Shown one piece after another: positions 33,666-43,196 of a DNA stretch of 46,129 bases. A program made the position numbers and the translations under genes. How positions within the stretch are numbered: position 1 is the stretch's first letter; each line of letters begins with the position of its first letter. This stretch comes from SAR202 cluster bacterium. GTDB lineage: Bacteria; Chloroflexota; Dehalococcoidia; Lucifugimonadales; VGZY01. The stretch is from positions 1 through 46,129 of the forward strand of contig VGZY01000016.1 in assembly GCA_016872355.1 (NCBI GenBank). Direction: 5' to 3'. Below the pieces are notes generated by a model, which saw only the letters and a program-made list of their open reading frames with translations, was not told the DNA's origin and searched no databases.

Positions 33666-34193
33666 CTAAGCGGCATTCAAAGCCATGTAAATCGCGGCGA
33701 CCGTTTTCGCGTCCTGGATGTCTCCGGAGCGAATCATACCAGGGATGCTTGTCAAGGGCACCTTCTCGACGACGATAGCCTCCTCGTCGTCCGCTTCGAG
33801 TTTGCTGGGGAGAAGGCCTCGCGCGACGAAGGCGTACATGTACTCGGTGCAATAGCCGGGGCTCATCCACATCTCGCCGATTGGCCTGACGTCGGTCGCG
33901 GTGTAGCCCGTCTCTTCCTGAAGCTCGCGAATGGCGCACTCCATTGGGCTCTCCGGCGCATCAATACCACCGGCGGGGACTTCGAGGAGTCCCTTTTCGG
34001 CGGGGTACCGGTACTGGCGCACCAGGACGACATTGCCATCGCCGTCCAACGGGACGATCACGACGGACGCGCCATGGTCCACCACCTCGCGGACAGTCTC
34101 GCGTGCGTTCGCCAGGAGGACTTTGTCAACCCGCGCGCTGAATATCTTGCCCTTATAGATGCTCTTCGAAGATATCGTCTTTTCCGCCTTCAT
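33666..34193 (-). CDS. NUDIX hydrolase (ADP-ribose pyrophosphatase-like)
   Basis: A 175-residue hydrolase that probably cleaves ADP-ribose or another nucleoside diphosphate sugar. The complete Nudix box spans residues 75-97 (G75, E81, R89-E90, E93-E94, G96), with the preceding LLEVPAGG typical of the ADP-ribose subgroup. The N-terminal strand pattern VVIVPLDGDGNVVLVRQYRYPAE supports that subgroup. The start ATG overlaps the NAD-kinase stop (ATGA), so it is translationally coupled to it. Pairing with NAD kinase behind a nuo operon suggests clean-up of nucleotides from NAD turnover. Confidence 0.93.
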   Translation of the reverse strand: MKAEKTISSKSIYKGKIFSARVDKVLLANARETVREVVDHGASVVIVPLDGDGNVVLVRQYRYPAEKGLLEVPAGGIDAPESPMECAIRELQEETGYTATDVRPIGEMWMSPGYCTEYMYAFVARGLLPSKLEADDEEAIVVEKVPLTSIPGMIRSGDIQDAKTVAAIYMALNAA

Positions 34194-35086
34194 TGCGGCC
34201 CTCCCGCCGTCGCAGGGCCATCGTCAGGACTCCTGCGCCTCGGCGTCGTCTGTGCCTTTACCCCAAGCCTGCGGGTAAGGTTGGCGTAGAAAGCGGAAGG
34301 GGGGGCCTCCCTGAGGAACCGCGCTACGAAGGGACTGCGCCCGATGATGACCTTGTCATCCGGGCCGACAGGCGTCACGGTGATATTGTCCACGCTCATC
34401 AGCACGGCTTCACCCTCGGCGACGCTCAGCTCCAGGATGGAGTCCCTATCGGCAAGGATACCCGTCTGCAGGCTGATGTGCGCGGCGATGGGCTGCACGA
34501 AAAGGCACTGCATCTCCGGGTGTATGACGGGGCCGCCTGCGGAGAGCGCGTAGCCGGTGCTGCCGGTGGGCGTGGAGACGATGAGGCCATCCGCCCGGTA
34601 CGTCGCCAGGCTTGCGCCATCAATGACGACATCTACGTCGATGAGCCGGGCGACAGCGCCGCGGCTGACGACAACGTCGTTAAGCGCGTCCACCACCAAC
34701 TTTGGGGCGCCGCCCTTGCGCGGCACTACTGAAGCACGGAGCATCATGCGTTCTTCAACCCTGTGGCCGTCGCGCAAGTACTCGGGAATGCGGGCGATGG
34801 CATCTGCAACCTCAACCTCGGCCATGAACCCCACGCGGCCCATATTGATGCCGAGAATGGGGATGCCGTGAGGGGCGGCCAGGCGCACGGACCGCAGGAT
34901 CGTCCCGTCGCCGCCGGCGGTGATGAGCGTGGAAGTCCGGGAGAGCTTGTCGGTGGCGACGTCCAGTTTGTCCATTGACGTGACCCAGCAATCGCCCAGG
35001 CGCAGGGTCTTGATGAGCCTGTTGACGAGGTCCAGGGCTTCTTTGCGGTTCGGGTTATGTACGAAGCCGATGTACTGGGCGGGCAT
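34190..35086 (-). CDS. nadK: NAD kinase
   Basis: ATP- or polyphosphate-dependent kinase that makes NADP from NAD; 298 residues. The GGDGT motif is at 58-62. GLIVSTPTGSTGYALSAGGPVIHPE is intact. DALNDVVVSR stands where many members have ALNE, so Asp replaces the usual Glu. GINMGRVGFMAEV follows the first motif as usual. The start at 35086 (MPAQYIGFVHNPNR) has AGGA upstream and gives the standard beginning. The C-terminus has a short Pro/Gly/Arg-rich tail. It lies 80 nt below nuoN, within a probable long operon, and is coupled to the NUDIX gene. Confidence 0.95.
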   Translation of the reverse strand: MPAQYIGFVHNPNRKEALDLVNRLIKTLRLGDCWVTSMDKLDVATDKLSRTSTLITAGGDGTILRSVRLAAPHGIPILGINMGRVGFMAEVEVADAIARIPEYLRDGHRVEERMMLRASVVPRKGGAPKLVVDALNDVVVSRGAVARLIDVDVVIDGASLATYRADGLIVSTPTGSTGYALSAGGPVIHPEMQCLFVQPIAAHISLQTGILADRDSILELSVAEGEAVLMSVDNITVTPVGPDDKVIIGRSPFVARFLREAPPSAFYANLTRRLGVKAQTTPRRRSPDDGPATAGGPQ

Positions 35087-35166
35087 CTGGAGTCCTTGGC
35101 GGGCGGCCACTGGGCCGGAGTGGTCCGGGCGGCAGCCCGCCCACGGAGATTATACGCCCACAGGCG

Positions 35167-36669
35167 TCAGGCGGGGAGAAGGAGTGCGACGGCAGACCGG
35201 GCGGCGTCCATGAGCCACGCCGGGTATATGCCGAACGCCAGCACGCCGGCGGCGGTCACAAGCAGCGCCGCGCGCATGGGGAGAGCGGACGGCACTTGCT
35301 CGGCACCCTGCGGCGGAGCGGTGAAGTACATGGCTTTCACGACGCGCAGGTAGTAGTACGCGCCAACGACGCTGTTCAGCACGCCCGCAAGCACCAGCCA
35401 GGCGAGGTCCGCCTCAATTGCTGCCGAGAAGAGGAAGAGCTTGCCGACGAAACCTACTGTCGGCGGGATGCCCGTCAGCGAGATCAGGGCAAAGGTGAGG
35501 ACGGCCGCGAGGTAAGGCGCACGCCTGCCCATCCCGGCGAAATCGTCTATATGGTCGCTGTTGATCCGGTTGGTGATCGCTATGATCGCCGCAAATGCGG
35601 CAAGGTTCATCACCGCGTACCCGCTGAGGTAAAAGAGGACGCTCGCAGGGCCAAGGACGGAATCGTCGCCGGTTCGCGCGGTAACCGACGCCAGCCCCAC
35701 GAGGATATACCCGGCGTGGGCGATGGTGGAGTACGCGAGCATGCGCTTGATGTTGCTCTGGGCGATGGCCACCAGGTTTCCGATGGTCATCGAAGCGACG
35801 GAGAGGACCGCAAAAATGGTGCTCCATTCTACACTGAGCACGTCCAGCGAAAACGCGACGTAGAAGACGCGGAGAATGACCGCGAAGCCCGCCGCTTTGG
35901 AGGCGACGGACAGGAATGCGGTAACCGGCGTGGGCGCGCCCTCGTAAACGTCGGGCGCCCACATGTGGAACGGGAAAGCGGCGATTTTGAAGCCGAATCC
36001 CGCGATCATCAGCACGACGGCCGCGAGGAGCGCATAGCTGCCGAAGGGCTCCTCGGCGCTGAGGTCTATCTGCCCGAGGCGCATCGCGATCTCGTCGAGC
36101 TGGACTGTGCCGGTGAAGCCGTAGAGGAGCACCATGCCATAGAGCAGGAGCGCAGAGCTCACTCCGCTTAGGACGAGGAACTTCATGCCGGACTCCGACG
36201 AGCGGCCGTCTCTCAGGAATGCGGCCATCGCCGCTAGCGGGAGCGCCGACAGCTCAAGGGAGATGTAGATGGAGATTAGATCGCGCGTGGATGCCATCAG
36301 CATCATGCCGGTGGTGGAAAACAGGAGCAGCGAATAGAACTCCGCGCGGAAGGTATCGAACTTCCGCACGTAGTCCGTCGACATCAGGATGACTATTGCG
36401 ACAACGCCGATGAAGAAGAACTTGAAGAAAAGGCTGAATCGGTCGAGGGAGAGGCTGTTGGCGAAGACGCCGGTGTTCTCAACCGCGCCGTCGGGCTCAA
36501 GGCTGCCGAAGAGGGCAACGGTCAGGGCCAGCGGCACGACAAGCCCCACGAACGCCACGATTGCCGCGACGCCCCTGCGCGGGACAATGATGTCGACCAG
36601 GAGCACGACAAGGCCAAGGGCGGCCATGGCGGCTTCGGGCGATACCAGGAATAGATCGTGTAGTGTCAT
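35167..36669 (-). CDS. nuoN: NADH-quinone oxidoreductase subunit N
   Basis: Antiporter-like membrane subunit of complex I; 500 residues and about 14 membrane helices. The family core is visible: SGVSSALLLYGMVLLYGFTGT, AAFPFHMWAPDVYEGAPTPVTAFLSVASKAAGFAV, and IKRMLAYSTIAHAGYILVG. Lys and Glu residues in these helices form the proton path. It is the last nuo gene on the strand and is 11 nt downstream of nuoM. Confidence 0.96.
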   Translation of the reverse strand: MTLHDLFLVSPEAAMAALGLVVLLVDIIVPRRGVAAIVAFVGLVVPLALTVALFGSLEPDGAVENTGVFANSLSLDRFSLFFKFFFIGVVAIVILMSTDYVRKFDTFRAEFYSLLLFSTTGMMLMASTRDLISIYISLELSALPLAAMAAFLRDGRSSESGMKFLVLSGVSSALLLYGMVLLYGFTGTVQLDEIAMRLGQIDLSAEEPFGSYALLAAVVLMIAGFGFKIAAFPFHMWAPDVYEGAPTPVTAFLSVASKAAGFAVILRVFYVAFSLDVLSVEWSTIFAVLSVASMTIGNLVAIAQSNIKRMLAYSTIAHAGYILVGLASVTARTGDDSVLGPASVLFYLSGYAVMNLAAFAAIIAITNRINSDHIDDFAGMGRRAPYLAAVLTFALISLTGIPPTVGFVGKLFLFSAAIEADLAWLVLAGVLNSVVGAYYYLRVVKAMYFTAPPQGAEQVPSALPMRAALLVTAAGVLAFGIYPAWLMDAARSAVALLLPA

Positions 36670-36680
36670 GTGGCTCTTCT

Positions 36681-38204
36681 TTACTTCATCGCCAGGTCTG
36701 AAGTCTGCTCAACGGTCGCGACAATCCGCTCAACGCCACTGGTGAAGAAATCGCTTATGATGGCCGGATACACGCCGACCGCGATGATAACGACGCCCAG
36801 CACCGCAAGCGGCACAAGCTCAAGCGGAGTGGCGTCCCGAATATGGTCAAAGTGGGGGTTCTTCGGCCCGAACATCGTCCGCTGCACCATCCACAGGATG
36901 TAGCCGGCGGTAATGACGACGCCGAACGCGGCCAGCGCAGTTGCCCAACCGAACACCGGTAACGTACCGAGGAAGACTAGAATTTCCGCCACGAAACCGC
37001 TGGTGCCGGGCAGCCCCAGAGAGGCCAGCCCCGCAAGGAGGAACGCGACCGCCACAATCGGCATCTTGGTGGCCAGGCCGCCAAGGTCCGGGATGTACCT
37101 CGTGTGCGCCTTTTCGTACACCAGGCCGACAACAAGGAACATCAGGCCGGTGATGGTGCCGTGCGTGAACATCTGCATCGCAGCGCCGGTCAGGCCAATG
37201 GGCGAGACGACGCCCGCGACGCCTGCGATGGAGGCGATTCCGATGAGGACGTACCCCATGTGGCTGATGCTGCTGTATGCGACCAGCCGCTTGAGGTCGG
37301 TCTGCTTGATAGTCACTACCGCGCCGTAGAGCACGTTGATAACGCCAAGTACCGCGAGGACGATTGCGGCGTCCACTATCACTTCTGGGAACATCCCTGC
37401 CCCAATGCGGATCATGCCGTACCCGCCCATCTTGAGCAGCACGCCGGCGAGCATCACGCTGACCGCCGTGGGAGCGTCTGTGTGGGCGTCAGGGAGCCAT
37501 GTGTGTACGGGCCAGACCGGCAACTTCACCGCAAAGGCGACCATAATCAACGTGAATATGACTGCCGCGGGCATGAGCAGCGAGGCCTCAGCAATCTTCT
37601 GCTGCATGATGGTCATGTCCGACGTGCCGGTGGAAAAGATCAGTGCGAGAATGCCGACAAGCATGAACGCGCTGCCGAGGAAGGTAAAGATCAGGAACTT
37701 CATCGCGGAGTACTCTTTGCGCCCGCTCCCCCAGATGGAGATGAGGAAGAACATCGGGACCATCTCGAGCTCCCACATGAGGAAGAAGAGCACGAAGTCC
37801 AGCGAGACGAATACGCCCGTGACTGAAGCCTGGAGGATCAGCAGCCAGAAGAAGTACTCCCGAACCCTTGTCTTGACGTGCCACGAGGCGAAGACGGCGG
37901 CCATGCCCAGCAGGCCGTTCAGCAACACCAGCGGCGCGCTGAGACCGTCGACGCCGACGAAGTACTGGATGTTCAGCGATTCAATGGGTATCCAGTTGGT
38001 GAGCTTGTCAACGTGCTGGTACCCGCCATCGGAGAGCTTGTAGCCAACGAACACGGCAATGCTCAGCCCCAACTCGATGAGGGCGGTTGCGCCGGCGACC
38101 ACGCGCACGGCGCGGTCGTTCTTCACCGCGATGGCGATGACCGCCGCCGCGATGATCGGCAGGAAGATAGTTATTGTGAGAAGGCCGGAGCCCGTAAACT
38201 CCAC
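36681..38204 (-). CDS. nuoM: NADH-quinone oxidoreductase subunit M
   Basis: Antiporter-like proton-pumping subunit, 507 residues, about 14 helices. Key segments are FFLMWELEMVPMFFLISIWG with the conserved Glu, KLPVWPVHTWLPDAHTDAPTAVSVMLAGVLLKMGGYG with the conserved Lys, and LKRLVAYSSISHMGYVLIGIAS. Fifteen nucleotides separate it from nuoL upstream and 11 from nuoN downstream. Confidence 0.97.
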   Translation of the reverse strand: MEFTGSGLLTITIFLPIIAAAVIAIAVKNDRAVRVVAGATALIELGLSIAVFVGYKLSDGGYQHVDKLTNWIPIESLNIQYFVGVDGLSAPLVLLNGLLGMAAVFASWHVKTRVREYFFWLLILQASVTGVFVSLDFVLFFLMWELEMVPMFFLISIWGSGRKEYSAMKFLIFTFLGSAFMLVGILALIFSTGTSDMTIMQQKIAEASLLMPAAVIFTLIMVAFAVKLPVWPVHTWLPDAHTDAPTAVSVMLAGVLLKMGGYGMIRIGAGMFPEVIVDAAIVLAVLGVINVLYGAVVTIKQTDLKRLVAYSSISHMGYVLIGIASIAGVAGVVSPIGLTGAAMQMFTHGTITGLMFLVVGLVYEKAHTRYIPDLGGLATKMPIVAVAFLLAGLASLGLPGTSGFVAEILVFLGTLPVFGWATALAAFGVVITAGYILWMVQRTMFGPKNPHFDHIRDATPLELVPLAVLGVVIIAVGVYPAIISDFFTSGVERIVATVEQTSDLAMK

Positions 38205-38219
38205 GGAGTTGCCTGACCC

Positions 38220-40235
38220 TTACCAGAAATAGGTCGCCAGGTATATGCCCAGCATCGCCAGAACGCCAACCGATATCACAAGGCCGTAACCCTGCAGCTG
38301 CCCTGTCTGCACGTGACCGATAAGCCCGCCGGCGTTGCGTCCGACCTTGTCGATGAATCGCACTGTGCCGTCGACGACGTTCTTGTCCGTCCAGTCCAGC
38401 GCATTCACAAGCCCGCGATAGAAGAGCTTGCGCACGATTATGTCTTCATACAGGGTGTCGAAATAATACTTGTTTAGCAGCACGGTGTAGACGGGCCGGA
38501 ACGTGCTCGCCAGCTTTGATGGCGAAAGCGCCTTCTTCATGTACATCACGTAGGCGAGGGCGATACCGGCCACAGCCACCGCGGTTGATATGCCCGCAAC
38601 CATGTAGTTAAAGTCCTCGGTCTCGGCGTGCAGGAAGTGCGAGAACCAGTGCTTGGGTATTGGGCCTATATCGGACCACACCGGGTTGACCAGGTAGCCG
38701 ATGCCGACCGCCAGCACCGCCAGGACGATCATCGGAGCGACCATCGAGATGGGCGACTCCGCCAGGTGGACGTGGTGCTCCTGGTGTTCGTCCGCCTTGC
38801 CGTGCGCGTCATCGGTATGCCCGGCCGCATGCCCTGCGGACGGCGCCGCATGGGCGTGCACCTTCTTTTCAGCGTCCGCGCCACCGCGGAACTCGCCGTG
38901 GAAGGTCAGGAAGAGCGCTCGGAACATATAGAAGGCGGTCATGAAGGCCGCCGCGAGGCCCAGGTAGAAGACGAAGTGGCCGAGAGAATGTGACAGTATC
39001 TCGTCCTTGCTCCAGAAGCCGGAGAGCGGCGCAATGCCCGCCAGGCTCAGGCTGCCGATGAGGAACGTGATATAGGTCCACGGCATGTGCTTGCGGAGGC
39101 CGCCCATGAACCGCATGTCGAAGGTGCCGGCGGCGTGGTTGACGCTGCCGGAGCCCTGGAAGAGCAGGCACTTGAAGAAGGCGTGAGTGAACAGGTGGAA
39201 GATCGCCGCGCCGTACGCTCCCACGCCCAGGGCCATCATCATGTAGCCGAGCTGGCTCACAGTTGAATAGGCCAGCACGCGCTTGATGTCGTTGGCAACG
39301 AGGCCCATGGACGCCGCGAACACGGCAGTGAATCCGCCGATAATCGCAACGACCTGCATGGCGCTTTTGGACGCCTCGAAGAACTCGAAGAAGCGGCCGA
39401 CCAGGAATACGCCTGCCGCCACCATGGTCGCTGCGTGGATGAGCGAGCTGACGGGCGTGGGACCCTCCATCGCGTCTGGCAGCCACGTGTGCAGAGGGAA
39501 CTGGCCGGACTTGCCTACAGCCCCCATGAAGAAGCCGAGCGCCACCCACGTGCTTACGCTCGTCGCCAGCAGGCCGCCCTTGGCGGCCTCGTTGATGTCG
39601 TGAATGTTCAGGACGTTCATCCCGTTCACCGAGAAGACGTCCACCTGGGTGAACAGGTACAGGATGCCGAGCAGGAACCCGAAGTCGCCGAGACGAGTGA
39701 CCAGGAAGGCCTTCTTCGCGGCCGCTGCAGCAGAAGGCTGGTGGTACCAGAAGCCGATCAGCAGGAAGGAACAGAGGCCAACAAGCTCCCAGAAGAAGAA
39801 GACCTGGATGATGTTGTCCGCAATCACCAGGCCGACCATTGACGCCGTGAAGAGCGACATGTAGGCGAAGTACCGGGCATAGCCGGGATCGCCCTTCATG
39901 TAGCCGGTGGAGTATATCTGCACGAGGAAGGAGACGCCCGTCACCACCACGAGCATGATGGCGGTCAGCGAGTCCAGGAGGATGCCAACCTCCAGGTTGA
40001 ACGCGCCGATCTCCAGCCAGGGGTGGGGGTCGAACGGCAGCGCGGCGCCGTCATTGTCCACAACGCTCTTTAGCGCCCACAGGGACAGGCCGAACGCAAC
40101 GCCGATAGCAAGAATAGTGACATACCCCGCCACCTGCGAATAGCGGTTGAAGAACGGCCGCACAATCAGGCCGTTCACGAGGAACGCGGCCAGCGGCAGG
40201 AGGAAGATAAGCAATGCGGCTGATTCGGGTATCAT
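38220..40235 (-). CDS. nuoL: NADH-quinone oxidoreductase subunit L
   Basis: The longest antiporter-like subunit of complex I, 671 residues. Family marks: FFFWELVGLCSFLLIGFWYH, GKSGQFPLHTWLPDAMEGPTPVSSLIHAATMV and KRVLAYSTVSQLGYMMMALG. The C-terminal extension forms the lateral amphipathic helix and final membrane helix (about 600-671). A His-rich loop lies at roughly 453-493 (HAHAAPSAGHAAGHTDDAHG), which could bind metal or be a flexible linker. The ATG overlaps the stop of the small DUF2007-like gene (ATGA). Confidence 0.97.
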   Translation of the reverse strand: MIPESAALLIFLLPLAAFLVNGLIVRPFFNRYSQVAGYVTILAIGVAFGLSLWALKSVVDNDGAALPFDPHPWLEIGAFNLEVGILLDSLTAIMLVVVTGVSFLVQIYSTGYMKGDPGYARYFAYMSLFTASMVGLVIADNIIQVFFFWELVGLCSFLLIGFWYHQPSAAAAAKKAFLVTRLGDFGFLLGILYLFTQVDVFSVNGMNVLNIHDINEAAKGGLLATSVSTWVALGFFMGAVGKSGQFPLHTWLPDAMEGPTPVSSLIHAATMVAAGVFLVGRFFEFFEASKSAMQVVAIIGGFTAVFAASMGLVANDIKRVLAYSTVSQLGYMMMALGVGAYGAAIFHLFTHAFFKCLLFQGSGSVNHAAGTFDMRFMGGLRKHMPWTYITFLIGSLSLAGIAPLSGFWSKDEILSHSLGHFVFYLGLAAAFMTAFYMFRALFLTFHGEFRGGADAEKKVHAHAAPSAGHAAGHTDDAHGKADEHQEHHVHLAESPISMVAPMIVLAVLAVGIGYLVNPVWSDIGPIPKHWFSHFLHAETEDFNYMVAGISTAVAVAGIALAYVMYMKKALSPSKLASTFRPVYTVLLNKYYFDTLYEDIIVRKLFYRGLVNALDWTDKNVVDGTVRFIDKVGRNAGGLIGHVQTGQLQGYGLVISVGVLAMLGIYLATYFW

Positions 40236-40426
40236 AGCTTCCTCAAAATCTCATCTGCGACGTGCTCGCGCCCCTTGGGCACGAAGATGCGGAACGGGAC
40301 GCGCTCACCCCAGTTCAAGATGTCCCCTTCCGGCATTATCTTCGTAGGCAAGCCCTCGCCTTCGAGCGTGTTCTTCCACATCTCGGCGACCATGAGGTTG
40401 GGGGCTTTGCGGTATTCAATCCACAT
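40232..40426 (-). CDS. Small DUF2007-like protein inside the nuo operon
   Basis: A 64-residue soluble protein: MWIEYRKAPNLMVAEMWKNT, then LEGEGLPTKIMPEGD and a final FVPKGREHVADEILRKL. This is the layout of DUF2007 (putative signal-transducing or PII-like-fold) proteins, where an N-terminal strand and helix are followed by EGI/LPTKI. It is inserted between nuoK and nuoL and overlaps nuoL by 4 nt, so it is co-translated. A complex I assembly or regulatory role is plausible but unproven. Confidence 0.65.
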   Translation of the reverse strand: MWIEYRKAPNLMVAEMWKNTLEGEGLPTKIMPEGDILNWGERVPFRIFVPKGREHVADEILRKL

Positions 40427-40437
40427 ACTATGCCCTC

Positions 40438-40788
40438 TTAGTGCCTCATCCGGTTGGCGTCGGTGACGAACACCGTTTCGCGTTTGCGGAAGATCGCGAT
40501 CAGAATCGCGACGCCCAGCGCCACCTCGGCGGCGGCGACTGTGATGATGAATATCGTGAAAATCTGGCCGGTCAGGAGCGTCCGAGCCACGTCCTCTGTC
40601 GGGATGGCCACGCCGGAAATGCCGCCGGGGACGATGTACCGCGACAGCGCAACGGCTGTGATGTTCACGGCATTGAACATGATCTCAAGGCTCATGAGCA
40701 CCGTCACGGCATTGCGCTTGGTTAGCGCGCCGTACAGCCCAATGGCGAAGAGGACCGCCCCGACGATCAGGAAGCTCTGAAGTCCCAT
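40438..40788 (-). CDS. nuoK: NADH-quinone oxidoreductase subunit K
   Basis: Small three-helix membrane subunit, 116 residues against the usual ~100. The conserved Glu positions lie in VLMSLEIMFNAVNI and IITVAAAEVALGVAIL. An insert of about 15 residues, containing VPGGISGVAIPTEDVART, lies between helices 2 and 3. The start is 4 nt below the nuoJ stop. Confidence 0.95.
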   Translation of the reverse strand: MGLQSFLIVGAVLFAIGLYGALTKRNAVTVLMSLEIMFNAVNITAVALSRYIVPGGISGVAIPTEDVARTLLTGQIFTIFIITVAAAEVALGVAILIAIFRKRETVFVTDANRMRH

Positions 40789-40792
40789 CTTC

Positions 40793-41344
40793 TCACCGCT
40801 CCCTGACGAGCGCGATCGCGCCGACTACAGCGGCCAGGAGGAGCACCGAGGCCACTTCAAATGCAAGAACGTAGTCGCGGAGCAGCAGCCCAGCAAGCTC
40901 CGGCACAGAGTTCGCGTATACCCCGTCGATTGCTGCGCCCGTCTCAGCCGAAATTCCCGCCGCGCCGGAAAGCTCATTCCACTCCGTCTGGGTGACGACG
41001 TAAGCCGTAGCGGCGAAGAAGAGAAGCACAAGCGCGAGCGCAGGCACCCTGAGGCGGTTGTAGGGGTTCCCCTGCTCCACGTCGCGCGTCATCATGATCG
41101 CGAAAAGCAGGAGCACAGCAATTGCGCCCACGTAGATGAGCACCTGCACCACCGCCAGGAACTCGGCGCGGAGCAGGACGAACATGCCTGCCACCGCGGC
41201 GAAAGAGGCGACCAGGAACAGGCCTGCCCTGAACAGGTCCCGGGTCTGCACGACAGCTATCGCGGAAATGATGCACGATATCGCGATCACCCAGAAAGCG
41301 ATATCGATAATGATGTTCGATTCGACGCCTGAGCCGAGGGTCAT
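40793..41344 (-). CDS. nuoJ: NADH-quinone oxidoreductase subunit J
   Basis: Five-helix membrane subunit, 183 residues. Helix 3 has the flexible glycine-containing segment VLIYVGAIAVLLLFAIMMTRDV, typical of NuoJ. The ATG at 41344 overlaps the nuoI stop (ATGA), which decides the start over an upstream in-frame codon at 41359. Confidence 0.95.
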   Translation of the reverse strand: MTLGSGVESNIIIDIAFWVIAISCIISAIAVVQTRDLFRAGLFLVASFAAVAGMFVLLRAEFLAVVQVLIYVGAIAVLLLFAIMMTRDVEQGNPYNRLRVPALALVLLFFAATAYVVTQTEWNELSGAAGISAETGAAIDGVYANSVPELAGLLLRDYVLAFEVASVLLLAAVVGAIALVRER

Positions 41345-42015
41345 AGTCTCTTGGCCCACTTCACTTCTTGCTTTTGCTCGCTGGGCTTTTCGTGCCGGCC
41401 CACATCTACGTACGTGGCTTCCTTGCCGGAGTGCGGGTTGTAGTCCTTCGCCTCGAGCTGCGGGCGGAACCAGTTGCTCGGCCGCTTGGGCTGTGTCCTC
41501 AGCCGGTTAACATCGATAACGAGGCCCGAGCGCGTGTACCTGCCCTCCTCGAAGCCGCTGCCCATGTGCAGCGCGTCGTACGGGCACGCCTCAACGCACA
41601 GGCCGCAAAACATGCAGCGGCCGATATCAATGTCGAAAACCTCAATCGCGTACTTCTCGCCCTCCTGAACGAACCTGCCGCTAGGATCGGTCACGATTCG
41701 GATGATGCCCAGCGGGCAGTACTTTGCGCAGCTTGCGCAGCCCGTACAGCGCTGCTCGTACCACGTGAACTCCTCGCCCCGAAAGCGCGGGTGCTGGGGC
41801 CAGCGGTCAGGCACCCATTCGAGCCCTATCGCAGACCTGACGGCCTTCGCGGGATTCTTTGCCGCGTAAGAGATTACGTTAGTGCTTGATGCCTTTGCAA
41901 GCTCAAACACGCTTATGCGGCGGTTGGGGTACTGGTGAGTCGTGAACATGCGGCCGGGCGTCACCGCGTTCTTGAGTGTGACTGCCAGCCCTTTGAATAG
42001 TCCAAGTCCGTACAT
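41341..42015 (-). CDS. nuoI: NADH-quinone oxidoreductase subunit I
   Basis: Ferredoxin-like subunit that carries clusters N6a and N6b of complex I; 224 residues. Cluster cysteines are C90/C93/C96/C100 (CTGCASCAKYCP) and C134/C137/C140/C144 (CMFCGLCVEACP). The N-terminal helix LGLFKGLAVTLKNAV binds the membrane arm. The ATG at 42015 comes 1 nt after the nuoH stop. The C-terminal extension (SNWFRPQLEAKDYNPHSG...) is longer than in E. coli. Confidence 0.96.
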   Translation of the reverse strand: MYGLGLFKGLAVTLKNAVTPGRMFTTHQYPNRRISVFELAKASSTNVISYAAKNPAKAVRSAIGLEWVPDRWPQHPRFRGEEFTWYEQRCTGCASCAKYCPLGIIRIVTDPSGRFVQEGEKYAIEVFDIDIGRCMFCGLCVEACPYDALHMGSGFEEGRYTRSGLVIDVNRLRTQPKRPSNWFRPQLEAKDYNPHSGKEATYVDVGRHEKPSEQKQEVKWAKRL

Positions 42016-42016
42016 G

Positions 42017-43192
42017 CTAGTCGGCCTCCGCGGCCATTCGGGCGAGAGGCGACGGCACCGGGACCGTGCGGTCGCGCTTCTGGCCTGACAGGTTGCCAAT
42101 TACGTATATCGCAACGAAGGTGACAGGGATGTTAATCAGCGCCATGATGGCCTGGTCGCCCAGTGTGAGCGCTCCCACAGCGTCCTGAAGCACAAAGTAC
42201 TCCACGGTAACGAGCGCCAGGTTGATCATGGAGAGCGGGAACAGGCCCTTCCAGGAGAAGGTCATGATCTGGTCTACCCGCAGGCGCGGCCACGTGGAGC
42301 GCGTCCACACGATAACGAACGCGAAGGCTACCACCTTGAGCACGAACCACCACGGGCCGGAAATGATCGGCCCCTTTGTGCCGCCCAGGAAGAGCACGGT
42401 CACAATCGCGCCGTTGGCCAGCGGGGCCATGAACTCCGCAAGCTGGAAGAGCGCGAACTTCATCCCGCTGTACTCTGTGTTGTACCCGGAACCGAGCTCC
42501 GATTCGGCCTCTATCATGTCGAACGGCGCGCGGCTCATCTCTGCGAGTGTGGCGGTGAAGAAGACGAAGAAGCCGAGCGGCATCACCAGGATGTAAGGCA
42601 GGTGCTGCCCCTGTACGATCCCGAGGGTAGACATGGTGCCGGAAAGGAGGACAACCGCCACGAGGCTCATCGCCATCGGCACTTCGTAGCTCACGAGCAT
42701 CGCCACGCCGCGCATTGCGCCGAAGAGCGCGTACTTGTTGCGGGAGGCCCAGCCGGCCATGAAGACGCCGATAATGTGCATGCCGGTGACGGCGATGATG
42801 AAGACCAGCGCCACGTTCAGCGTGCCGAGGAACGACCCGTCGCCCAGCGGCAGCACCGAGACTGCGACCAGCACCGGGACCAGGAATACCACTGGGGAGA
42901 TTGTGAAGACGATCTTGTCGGCCACGGTGGGCGCGATGTCTTCCTTCAGGATGAGCTTGATAATATCCGCGAAGGGCTGGAACATGCCGAACGGACCCCA
43001 TCGGTTGGGACCGAGGCGCGACTGGAAGCGGCCGATTAGCCGGCGCTCGAATAGCGTGTATGCCGCCGTGGACATCACCATTGCGTTGATCACGACAAAC
43101 GCAAGGATTCCGCCCGCGACGAGGTAAGCCATCCAATCGAGGCTTTCAGGCAGGAACCTGTCCGCTATGTCGTAGAGATTTCTGAAGCTCAC
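42017..43192 (-). CDS. nuoH: NADH-quinone oxidoreductase subunit H
   Basis: Membrane subunit at the quinone entry site, 391 residues. Key parts are ERRLIGRFQSRLGPNRWGPFGMFQPFADIIKL, MRGVAMLVSYEVPM, SRAPFDMIEAESELGSGYNTEYSGMKF and TRSTWPRLRVDQIM. The GTG at 43192 (VSFRNLYDIADRF) is chosen because AGAGG lies 5 nt upstream. An upstream ATG at 43246 would start inside a hairpin repeat. The start is 73 nt from nuoD, the largest gap within nuo. Confidence 0.95.
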   Translation of the reverse strand: MSFRNLYDIADRFLPESLDWMAYLVAGGILAFVVINAMVMSTAAYTLFERRLIGRFQSRLGPNRWGPFGMFQPFADIIKLILKEDIAPTVADKIVFTISPVVFLVPVLVAVSVLPLGDGSFLGTLNVALVFIIAVTGMHIIGVFMAGWASRNKYALFGAMRGVAMLVSYEVPMAMSLVAVVLLSGTMSTLGIVQGQHLPYILVMPLGFFVFFTATLAEMSRAPFDMIEAESELGSGYNTEYSGMKFALFQLAEFMAPLANGAIVTVLFLGGTKGPIISGPWWFVLKVVAFAFVIVWTRSTWPRLRVDQIMTFSWKGLFPLSMINLALVTVEYFVLQDAVGALTLGDQAIMALINIPVTFVAIYVIGNLSGQKRDRTVPVPSPLARMAAEAD

Positions 43193-43196
43193 TTGA

